The notes below the pieces were generated by a model, which had not been told where the DNA came from, ran no database searches, and saw nothing but the letters and a program-made list of their open reading frames with translations. A DNA stretch of 64,000 bases, taken from positions 20,270,001-20,334,000 of the forward strand of contig WPIO01000001.1 of assembly GCA_009760855.2 (NCBI GenBank), given 5' to 3'. Both the position numbers and the translations under genes were made by a program. Positions 46,261-64,000 of the stretch are shown here, one piece after another. The DNA is from Cristatella mucedo. Its lineage: Eukaryota; Bryozoa; Phylactolaemata; Cristatellidae. Each line of letters begins with the position of its first letter. Position 1 is the first letter of the stretch.

Positions 46261-47365
46261 CAGCTGATCTTGACCTTTTACTGGAATCAAGAGCCTACAG
46301 CCCACATAATAGGATCTTTCCGGGTGAGCGAGCCTTAAATAGTCTAGCACCCTTTTTCCGGCATGCTGCTGACATGTCTAAATAGGCCGACTTTGGCACC
46401 GATGTCATTTTAAATTTTAATAGTAAATCGTGCATTGAGTTTTTAAGGCTACGTAGGAGTCACTGTCGACTTAATAAATTGTTGTAGAATTGTTATAAAT
46501 TGTTATAAATGCGCAGTAGAGCGGCTTCCGAACTAATTTTCCCAGGTGCGCACATGCAGCACGCGCGAGAAACTGTGCTAGTACTTTCTGACGTGGGAAA
46601 GTACACGTGAAGCCGCCGGAGCCTTGAAGCGCGGCTAGCGAGTCGCAGCCGGCGCCCCGATGCGCGCAGGCGTGGCAACGATTACGGAACGCAATGGCGG
46701 CAGCAATGAAAAACGCCCATACCGCGGTATTACGAATCCATATCCGCGGTCTAAGGCAGTCAATTTAGCTGCCGCAGAGGGTTGCAGGCGTGTCCAGCAC
46801 CAGCCAGGCCATGCAAGTCTCGCTCGACGTGACGAAAGCACGACGCGACCGACTATGAGTGGCTTGGGTATTCGCTGCCATCTAGCGTTAGCTTGTGGCG
46901 CTGCCGGTTCGCGGCAAATGTAATATAAGAACTGCGAATGAAAGTCAAGGCCAGACAATTATCTGGCGCAGGGAGCGCGCCAACGTTCACGATGCATCGT
47001 CGCCTCTCTCACCGGAATGTAGTAGCCATGACTACAAAATGAACTTGGAACTGAGCTAGAGAAGTTCCTATTTTAAGCTTTTTCTCTAGACTCGGCCGGC
47101 CTCGCTGACGCATTAGACCCCGTACTTAAAATCTGTTAAGTACCTCTAGCTAGTGCTACTGGCCGGCCATACTTTGTAGCCTGCACCCAAGACAGCCAAT
47201 GCCGTGGCATTGCGTGGGACGTCTGGTCATGTGCCGGGTACATACGCTTTTTTTAAAAATTCCCTAGCACTGCTTTTGATTGTTGGGAGCGCCGTTATGA
47301 GGGCTCTTTACCGCGAAAATGAGCCGGTTCAATTCTTGCATCGGTACTGGAGAGTTCGCGCCCTC
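46261..47365. other. No recognisable gene
   Basis: Includes a duplicated word (attgttataa at about 46488-46508) and CpG-rich sequence at 46600-46880. No domain-bearing frame. Confidence 0.45.
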
Positions 47366-47745
47366 AGGTCCTGTGTGGACAATAAATTAGCTGTCCCGTT
47401 CCTCCGCTTAAAGACAGTTGGCGACAGAAGCTTTAGCTCTGCAGGTCCTAGACTGTGGAACTCGCTTCCACAATTCTTACGCAACGACATCTACTCTCCA
47501 ACTGCCGACTGTGGCACATCTTTTTCAGCGGTCCTGAGCTGCTACTTCTATGCTACTCACTACCTCAACTGCTCTCCTGACTCTGCTATGCTTCCCACTT
47601 TCTCTTTGTTGCGTGAGACGAAGTCTGTTGGCTACCGAATGCGTACCGAAAGCCGCTTAGGCTGTGAGTGCGCTATACAAATCTCTCCTCCGTAACACCC
47701 ACATGGTCTTTATGACTTTGTGGAGTTACAGACGGAGACACATGA
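47366..47745 (+). mobile_element. LINE-B 3' copy, 5' truncated
   Basis: VRALRSCVDNKLAVPFLRLK and SFSSAGPRLWNSLPQFLRND are intact, followed by the 3' region ending cagacggagacacatgacat. The tail repeat here is ACATG-like. Confidence 0.88.
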
Positions 47746-48319
47746 CATGACATCTACAGCGCGAGATTTCAGCAAGCATGCCTGGCAAGGTAGCACAAAT
47801 TGAGCGTGATATTAAGCATTCCGACGTATCCTTGCTAGGGTCGGCCCTTCAGCTTTTCCGCCGGTCACGTGCTGGCACGTCTTGATTCATACTGCACACT
47901 GCAAATCTGGCGTGAGCTCGAGGCTCAGCAAATCAGCAGCTTGAGATCGGCCTCCACTGCTGTCACCGCGGCGGCGCACAGGCGCTCGGGCTTGACCCGT
48001 TGACCCGAGATTTTGGTGCTGCCGGTGCTGTTCAGTGGTGACGGGAGATATCTATGGAACGCGGTGCTGCCCTGTCGCATGTGCGGAAGCCGTTGTGCCG
48101 GCGCTGCTTAGTTAAAAAAAAACCTGTTAACTTGATTCGTGTACCCGCCACGTGTTCGCTATCAAACTGTAGCAACTTACTGCTACGCCAAGGAAGCAAA
48201 CAGCCGTCGACAATGTTTGTTATCGCGTTTAGCTAAGCGGCCCATGGGGTAAGGTGCTTGCTTGCCTTTAACGAGCTAGGTAGTAGGCTCAAACACTTAA
48301 GCGTACGTCAAACGCACTC
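47746..48319. other. No recognisable gene; SINE2 scrap
   Basis: A decayed SINE2 head (cggcccatggggtaaggtgc, then taggctcaaacac) at about 48238-48300. Confidence 0.45.
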
Positions 48320-48500
48320 GTTATTACAGCATTTGATGGGTATTGGCGATTCGTCCTTCGTGTGCATGTGCCTGCTTACACTGTGCCTGATGCTCAGATG
48401 TTACAACCACATATTTTCTAATGCTTTATGTACAGCATCTTTTGAGTGCCTAGAAAGAGATTTAATTCTCTGAGGGCGCTATACAATGTATTATTATCAA
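48320..48500 (+). mobile_element. LINE-A 3'UTR and tail
   Basis: gcatttgatgggtattggcg, attcgtccttcgtgtgcatg, then gtgcctagaaagagatttaa and gggcgctatacaatgtatta. A second tail-like word follows (gcgcctgggtagagattagg at 48501-48520). Confidence 0.78.
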
Positions 48501-48520
48501 GCGCCTGGGTAGAGATTAGG

Positions 48521-49514
48521 ATCTCTGACGGCTAGCACTTACGCAGAAATAAGATGCCGATCCATCTGCAGCTCATAATCAGAATGTAAAAGCAAGCGAC
48601 CAAAGTGCTCCATGGCGAATATAGTTCCCTGGGACGTTGTTTATCCTGAAGAACCATCTCATTTTGACTTTCGCGTTTGTAAACATACAGCAGTTCTCAG
48701 GCTCAACTGCGGTAATTATGGTCTGCACTACTACTACTGCAACTACTCCTCCTAGTAGTATTGTTGAGTTGCTTGCTTTTTAGCAAACCCCACTCAGCGC
48801 CAATGGCCGGACGCCAATGACCAAGTCCAAGCGAGAACCGGGCCCAGGCCTTCTCGTTGGGAGTAAATAATTCACCCTGCGTTTGTTAATGAGTTACCGC
48901 ACAGCTACAAATTGGTCCACTTATTTTTATTTCTCTTATTTATTCAATAGAATTGTTCGACGCCTTAGCCATGCGTCAGCTTTTTGTTTTTAGAACATCG
49001 TATACGCGTCCGTGGCTACTATGCGCCTTCCTCGCTGTAACGAATGCCACACCATACTGCGAGGCAGACTCAAAAAATATGCTAGAGACAATGTTCTGCG
49101 GCTGTAGGTTACCGGTAGTTTTGACGCGTATCTATACAATTTCGTTCCCTTGCCGTCCCGAAGGAATCTCATTTAGCCGACGACCATTGTTCACCCCGAT
49201 AGCCAGTCGACGGACGTCTCTACCATGTCGTCTTTCTTCGGGATGTCGTCGCTCGCGCCTAAGCGCGCCGCCCGAGCGCGGTCAGCTGTCGACTGCGTCG
49301 GATAAAATTCGAAAAACAACTCACCGGAGCGATATGTACTGACAAACGGACGGACAGACGGGCGAGCAAGGCATTGCACCCGCGTACGCTCGCTCGCAGC
49401 GACGTCCAGCGAGTCCAACGCTTCACGAACCGGCGTCCGTCCGATCGCGGCGCGACCGCCGCCCCCTGAGCGGCAGCGCCGCCGCCGGGCGGGCGGGCGG
49501 GCGTGCGGCGAGGA
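48521..49514. other. 3' flank of aldo-keto reductase 2; no other gene seen
   Basis: Left part AT-rich, right part (49190-49510) CpG-rich. AATAAA-type signals on the minus strand lie at 48926-48931 and 48939-48944, about 570 nt past the reductase stop. Confidence 0.45.
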
Positions 49515-50579
49515 CTAGGCGCCCGTCTTCTCGTGGGCGACCTGCGGCTCGCCGATACGACTGTAGTAGTCGGCCTTTTCTTTGCCCTCCCAGTGCTTGC
49601 CGCTGATTGGAGCCATGAAGTTCTTCAGCACGTCGTCGAGCGCTTGCCGCTCGGGTGCCGACAGCGGCGTGAACGACGTGTGTATATCCTTGGCCAGGTG
49701 GCGCTTGCTGGTCGTGCTGACGAGCGTCGTGGCGACGCGCTCGTTGTCGAGCGCGAAGCGCAGCGCCAGTCGCGACACGTCGACGCCGCGCTCGCGACAG
49801 TAGGCGGCGGCCTCGGCGCACTTGCGGCGCACCTCGTCGGGCGCCGGGTGCCAGGCCGGCGGCCCGCGCTCGCTCAGCAGGCCCATGGCAATCGGCGAGG
49901 CGCTGATGACGCCCACCTTCTTCGCCTCGAAGAACGGCAAGTAGTCGTTTAGCGCCGTGTCGTTGAGCGCGTAGCGGCAGTAGGACAGCACGGTGTCGAC
50001 GCGCACCGGGCTGCGCTCGATCACGTCGCGCAGCGTCCCCAGCGCGTATCCGGTGACGCCCACGTAGCGCGCCTTGCCGCTCTCGCGAAGCTTCTGCAGC
50101 GCCGGCAGTGTCTCGCTGAGCACCTGGTCAATGCTGCGCGCGAACTCGACGTCGTGCACCTGCACGACGTCGACGTAGTCGAGCCCCATCCGGCGCAAGC
50201 TCTCGTCGACGCTGGCGAGCACGCGCTCGGCGGAGAAGTCGTACGTCGGCTGGCCGCCGCCGCCATTCGCGTAGCGGCCCACCTTGGTGGCGACGTAGAA
50301 CGAGTCGCGTGGCACGGTGGGCAGCACGGAGCCGAGCACCGACTCGGCTTTGCCATTGCCATACGACGGCGACGTGTCGATGTAGTTGACGCCGCAACCG
50401 AGCGCCTCGCGCACGACCGCCACCGACTCGTCCTCGACCGCCTCGTGAAAGACGCTGCCGAGGCTGGACGTGCCCAGGCCGAGCACGCTCACGTTCATGT
50501 CCGTCTCGCCCAGCCGCCGGTACTCTGGCGCACCGACCGCGCTGAATTCGTGCACCGCTTCGGCGTGCGGCGCGGCCAT
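49515..50579 (-). CDS. Aldo-keto reductase, L-galactose-dehydrogenase-like (paralogue 2)
   Basis: 354 aa from the ATG at 50579, uninterrupted. Clearly paralogous to the reductase at 38.6 kb: shared blocks include SSLGSVFH, NYIDT, FYVATKVGRY, DFSAER, ASVDESL, GKARYVG, VLSYCRY, RGPP.WHPA and RGVDVSRLAL. Tetrad intact: Asp69 (NYIDTSPSYG), Tyr73, Lys99 and His142 (VVQVHDVEF). It differs by a small Gly-rich loop (NGGGGQP) after the Lys motif. The frame is open upstream to 50783 (422 aa), but a splice-acceptor-like ttttctttcgacag directly precedes the internal ATG, so the longer N terminus is probably intron. Predicted cytosolic oxidoreductase; substrate unknown. Confidence 0.92.
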   Translation of the reverse strand: MAAPHAEAVHEFSAVGAPEYRRLGETDMNVSVLGLGTSSLGSVFHEAVEDESVAVVREALGCGVNYIDTSPSYGNGKAESVLGSVLPTVPRDSFYVATKVGRYANGGGGQPTYDFSAERVLASVDESLRRMGLDYVDVVQVHDVEFARSIDQVLSETLPALQKLRESGKARYVGVTGYALGTLRDVIERSPVRVDTVLSYCRYALNDTALNDYLPFFEAKKVGVISASPIAMGLLSERGPPAWHPAPDEVRRKCAEAAAYCRERGVDVSRLALRFALDNERVATTLVSTTSKRHLAKDIHTSFTPLSAPERQALDDVLKNFMAPISGKHWEGKEKADYYSRIGEPQVAHEKTGA

Positions 50580-50594
50580 CTGTCGAAAGAAAAG
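50580..50594 (-). other. Candidate 3' splice site immediately before the reductase 2 ATG
   Basis: On the minus strand cttttctttcgacag abuts ATGGCC. This suggests a 5'UTR intron ending at 50580 and supports the 50579 start. Confidence 0.55.
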
Positions 50595-50720
50595 CGTTCG
50601 CCTCGACTCGTGCGAAGGCGTCGAATAAATTGTGCCGGCCTTCGCTCGGTGGCTTAATAATATCTCGCCCCTAGAGGTCAGCACGAGAAGGTCCAACCCG
50701 TACGACGCAAAAGAAAAAAC

Positions 50721-50759
50721 CGCTTCCAGCCGCTGGCCGCTCGCCAGCGGCTGAAAGCG
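50721..50759. repeat. 17-bp inverted repeat with 5-nt loop
   Basis: Arms at 50721-50737 and 50743-50759 pair with one mismatch (core cagccgctggc / gccagcggctg). It lies upstream of the reductase 2 coding start on its 5' side. Confidence 0.9.
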
Positions 50760-50783
50760 CCCGGTCCATTGAGTTCGCTCCAT

Positions 50784-51317
50784 TAGTTAACTGACCAGCT
50801 CGCTGCGTTTTGCTCGTCGGCTTGCTCACGATATGGTTGCTGGCAATTGGAACTTGCTGCGCTTATACTTTGGCTGCTAGTTTGCTCTGCAGTAGCTGTA
50901 GCTATTTTCGATGCCAAAATTAGCGCATTTCGTAGCCAAAATTAACAACCCACTTCACCCCGGTTGTCCTTCGTTACCGTTGCTAGCCGACGTCGGCCTA
51001 GCTAGTGCCGAGAGTCGGCGGACGTTGTGGCGGGAGATGGAGGTGATGTACCGATGTGAGGGACCGAGCGATACAAAGTAAACCAGCTGAGACCGGCTGG
51101 GAGAGCGCCGGATGGCTAAGCAAGCGTGCTAAACAAGCAGGTAGCAGCGAATGGTGATTGAGCGCAATCTACTGAACGCTCGAATACACCCGAAGGTCGG
51201 CCTCAATCTGCAAGCGACGAAGAGAGCGTTTGGCACGTGAATAAAACTAGAGACGGCTGGGAGAGAGAAGTGCACAAGCATTAATTAAGATCGCTTTTGG
51301 TGAAAGAAAAATTAAAA
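50784..51317. other. No recognisable gene; probable 5' flank of reductase 2
   Basis: No coding content seen. By position it should include promoter or 5' exon sequence of the minus-strand reductase gene. Confidence 0.4.
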
Positions 51318-51457
51318 AGTGCAATTCATTAGCACGGCACTCTCAAAGGACCTAATCTCTATCTAGAAGCTTCGCATGTATCCCGCAGGACACGAGCCCG
51401 CGACTTTTTCTGTCGTCAAAGGCGAGCCCCTTAACCCCGGGGCCTAACCAGTGCGTT
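51318..51457 (-). mobile_element. SINE2 copy, antisense
   Basis: ggcactctcaaaggacctaa tail, gacacgagcccgcgactttt (B box) and gcgagccccttaaccccggg head. Confidence 0.75.
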
Positions 51458-51764
51458 GACGGTACCATTTTTTGTCTGCTCCCTTCTGCACGCTAATTTT
51501 TGGCGGCTTCGTCATTCTGGCAGTCGCTCATATTTGCCAACCAACGTTTGCGAACCAGGTCGTCCTCAACGACAGTGCAAGAGACCGTCAAAGCTAGCCG
51601 GGAGCCTGGGCGTCTGGAGCCCTGCGGCAATCGGCAATGACAGCGTCGCGCACGCTCGCGTTAAGCAAAGGTGATCGTAATTCGCGTCCGCGCGGCCACA
51701 GCTGCACAAAGCCGAAACGGCTAAGCGGAGTTATTCTGCCGAGTTTTTACCGTAGTGCTCTACT

Positions 51765-51850
51765 CAAAGCCTAAATGTAAAGCGCCTAGAGAGAGATTGA
51801 GTTCTCTGAGGGCGCTTTATCAAGTGCATTATTCTTCTTATTATTACTCG
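51765..51850 (+). mobile_element. LINE-A-type 3' tail module with (ATT)n end
   Basis: aaagcgcctagagagagatt, gagttctctgagggcgcttt, then attattcttcttattatta. Confidence 0.82.
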
Positions 51851-51959
51851 TCTCTCAGTGTCCAGCGATATCGGTCTCGTGAAACGAATTAAAAAAAGAA
51901 CCGTTGCGGAAAATAAAAATCAAACAACGGAAGGACCTACCCGCACGTGCGACGAACGT

Positions 51960-52235
51960 TATCGTCGTACAATGAGAGGAAACGGACAAATTTATCGCAG
52001 CATTTATGTACATTTAGTGGGTCCTTGTGATTCGTTCTTTATGTGCTTATGCATGCTGCCACTAACCGTACTTGCATGCTGACCGTGTGCACGTCAGCCC
52101 TAACCATTATTCTTGTTTTTCATTGAGCTTGCTACCGCTGACCATTCGATCGTGTTTCCGTTGCAGCAAATGTAAAGCACCCAGACAGAAATTGAGTTCT
52201 CTGAGGTGCTTTATCAAGTGTATTTTATTAACCAG
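51960..52235 (+). mobile_element. LINE-A 3'UTR and tail
   Basis: tttagtgggtccttgtgatt, catgctgccactaaccgtac, gttgcagcaaatgtaaagca and ctctgaggtgctttatcaag in the order of the full copy. Confidence 0.85.
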
Positions 52236-52519
52236 TAGCTCAGCCGCGTGGGAAGTCATGTGTCACCATGGGCATCGGGATGGCGGTTAGAAATCGTTTC
52301 GTAAAAAATGTCAGAAATCTTTATGCTAGAGAGAAGCACGGGAAATTCCTTGCCGTGTGACAGGAAGCCGAGGCGCTGCAGGGTAATGTTCAAATTTCGT
52401 GGCAAGGCCGTCGAGGGGAGAGGGCAAAAACAGTGGGTCACCTTGGAAGTCAAGCTTCCAGCTTAGACCAGCCTCTGACAAGGGTACACTGATGGCTGCT
52501 CTTTATTGCTACACTAGTA

Positions 52520-53085
52520 ATTATAACGATAACAATGCACGTGTACAGCAGCCCAAGAGGACTAAATCTCTTTCTAGGTACTTTATATGTGTTGTATAGG
52601 ATGCATGTACATTGGTTTTTGGTAACATACACAGTATCGATAGGTAGTACGATACCAAGCCTGATTGGAAGTAATTCAGATAGGTAGGCTGGAGCATCAG
52701 AGTGCAGGGACCTACACTCAAGTGACACAACCTCGGAGGCGATTCGCTGCTCGACGGGAGCCAGTGCAGGTCTGCAAGAAGCAGTGCAACGTGAATTTCG
52801 CACTAACTTTAAACGCCTCATTGCACAGACAGGAAGACTACGGCTGTGCAGAGGCACCGGAAAAGCCAACTGCCTTCGAGTCTGCAGACCCTTAGCCGGT
52901 ACACGAATGGAGAGGACTAGCTGCACCAGATGGGCGATCATACAAGAATAAATCCGGGTGCTCGACCGGTCGTCGCTCGCGAGGACACGCCCCTGCAAGT
53001 GGGAGGAGCTCCATGCATCTTGTCTGTAGCTCGTCAAAACCTCAAACGCTAAGTATGCAGACGAGTTGTCCGTAGCTATGCTCAA
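52520..53085 (-). mobile_element. LINE-A 3' fragment, antisense, decayed
   Basis: Tail (gcccaagaggactaaatctc; tttctaggtactttatatgt), then antisense C-terminal coding (agcagtgcaacgtgaatttc). The minus-strand peptide keeps fragments such as LAPVEQRIASEVVSLECRSL, equivalent to LPAKQRINFKILSLTLRS. Confidence 0.65.
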
Positions 53086-53996
53086 TAGACAAGTGGTGCA
53101 CGGCAGCTAACTTTTAGCAGCTGCACGGATTCAGCTGGCTGGCCAGCACTGTGCTTCGTTCCCGGTCGCATGCGGCTGTACTCACATAGCTGCTACTGAC
53201 ACGACACTCGCCAGCAACAATAACGAAGCTACAACACATTTTCGAACACGGCGAGGCATGCCAGCCATATAGGAGCAACGGGCAAAGAGGTTTCAGTTGA
53301 AGACAGCTACGCAATACTGCAATAACGGAGGCCTAACGTAGGCGACTTTATTTTGCAAGGAGAACTGTCACGGCCGGCATACATTGCAATGACTGGGGGG
53401 TGGGCAACTAAGGCTCTTGTTTTCGTTAAAAAAAACAATTGAGCACAGGCCAAAATAAAAATAGAGCACGATGGGGGGGGGGGGGGGTAGAAGGAGCCAA
53501 CTACAGCCAGTGGTGAAAGTGGGTAGAGGGGTAGTGGGTAGCCCCCCCCCACCACACACCACAGTGAGGGCAGGCAGCTCAGGGTCAAGCTCAAAGCTGC
53601 TCGGTCAGCAATGCACTGGTCGTGGCGACTGGTGTGGGTGTGTGACAACCAACGAACACCGCCGGGCCAGCGATCATCGCAGTGGGCACTCGATGCCAAG
53701 TCGAGTGCCGAGCCAGTTAGTTAGACGATATAATTTAACAAAGATAGTTCAGTACGTCATCCACGTGGGACACCTGCCAACGAAGAAATCGTACAGCCGA
53801 ATGGTCAGAAGCAGATGGCAGCAACACGTGCCAGGAGAACAGGAAAGACTAGCAACCCAGTTCCACCTGGTTTTCGGCACGCCCGCAAGCCATCGGCCGA
53901 CGAAATAGGGCAGCAGAGGGGTGGGCGAGACAGCAGGCCGGGAAGGGGGTGGGGCCGCCGCCTCACCTGGTAACTGCCCGTCTGTAGAGTTCTCTC
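53086..53996. other. 3' flank / 3'UTR of VPS33A
   Basis: A G homopolymer (53473-53487) and a C-rich stretch (53541-53550) are present. A minus-strand AATAAA lies at 53347-53352. No other gene recognised. Confidence 0.5.
53347..53352 (-). terminator. Candidate poly(A) signal (AATAAA) of VPS33A
   Basis: Minus-strand AATAAA about 645 nt beyond the VPS33A stop at 53997. Confidence 0.35.
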
Positions 53997-63345
<9,349 letters not shown>

Positions 63346-64000
63346 CTACATTTAAGCATAGTTCTGAGAGTGGCTTGCACATCCAGTATCAGTAGCAAAA
63401 GCATAATGCAGAGAAAAAATTCACATCTGTACATACAATGCCATTCATGTTAGCTAAACATCTAGTAACAAATAAGAGGATAGGATGGCAGTGATCGCTA
63501 AGGCACTGATGTGGACATCCAGTTGAAGTGTGAGAAATGCATGCCTGAATAAGCGCTACCATACAGCAGGAGGACAAACACATGAATTAGCCAAATAGAT
63601 TTGGTTGGCAGCAAAAATGACTGCAATCAACTGAACGAGCATTTTTCAAAAATAGGCACTCACACACGTGCGTGAAACACGCACGCGCACACACACACAC
63701 ACGTATACCAAGCCAAACTAGGAGACCTACAAGACAAATTTATACTTGCAATAATGGCTATTGAATAATGTCGTAAGTACCTTAATAACCAAGGACAAGC
63801 TCGGGTGCATTAACATTTTATATATTTGTACGTGACAGGCACGACCGAAAACTTGCTCAAATGATAGCCAAACATGCCTTGAATAACATCCAAATTCTAT
63901 AAAACAACAAAAGCATACAACGAATGTAGCATCATGACAAGACTAATGCAATAACACAATTTATAGTTATTTCAAATCAAATTCAAGTAACAAAACCAGC
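63346..64000 (-). other. VPS33A intron upstream of exon A (incomplete)
   Basis: No VPS33A-like exon found; a short CA stretch at 63660-63705. The preceding exons must lie beyond the window. Confidence 0.6.

Noticed and set aside
50154-50657. 167-codon plus-strand frame opposite aldo-keto reductase 2
   Set aside because: Antisense shadow of the same kind, rich in His/Val/Asp repeats from complementing conserved codons.

Overview
This is eukaryotic nuclear DNA from an animal, almost certainly an invertebrate. The genes have GT-AG spliceosomal introns, there is no operon structure, and most of the window is retrotransposon debris (CR1/L2-like LINEs, two tRNA-derived SINE families, Ty3/gypsy relics, a pogo/Tigger relic) plus long dinucleotide microsatellites. 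I cannot name the phylum from the sequence.

Five protein-coding loci stand out. (1) 8804-9970 (+): a 388-aa, Ser/Pro-rich, apparently disordered protein that I do not recognise. (2) 11425-25894 (+): a two-exon gene for a GH31 protein of the MYORG (myogenesis-regulating glycosidase) type. It has a signal-anchor exon, a 12.3-kb intron and one large GC-rich exon. The positions where the family carries its catalytic carboxylates hold other residues, so it looks like a pseudo-glycosidase. (3) and (4) 38608-39657 (-) and 49515-50579 (-): two paralogous aldo-keto reductases of the animal L-galactose-dehydrogenase-like group, both with uninterrupted coding regions and an intact Asp-Tyr-Lys-His tetrad. 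(5) 53997-63345 (-): the C-terminal 443 codons of VPS33A, the Sec1/Munc18 subunit of the HOPS/CORVET tethering complexes. They lie in ten short exons whose splice phases all match; the N-terminal part lies beyond position 64000.

Layout: 1-8.8 kb holds repeat fragments and a 173-bp TA tract; 8.8-10 kb the unknown gene; 11.4-25.9 kb the GH31 gene, its intron filled with a LINE-A copy (about 3 kb), a Tigger relic, two LINE-B copies and a SINE; 26-38 kb repeats including two Ty3/gypsy relics; 38.6-50.8 kb the aldo-keto reductase pair separated by about 10 kb of repeats; 51-53 kb repeats; 54-63.3 kb VPS33A, with a LINE, SINE or microsatellite in most of its larger introns.

The genes do not form an obvious pathway. 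VPS33A is endolysosomal tethering machinery, the GH31 protein is predicted to be a lumenal type II membrane protein, and the reductases are predicted NAD(P)H-linked cytosolic enzymes. The most interesting signals are the missing catalytic residues in the GH31 protein; a VPS33A splice acceptor whose pyrimidine tract is a CT microsatellite; a LINE fragment and a hairpin sitting within 8-9 nt of two VPS33A splice donors; and a short 3'-end word (CGCTATACAA or close variants) shared by two LINE families and two SINE families, suggesting tail sharing. Repeat family names (LINE-A, LINE-B, SINE1, SINE2) are local labels made for this window.
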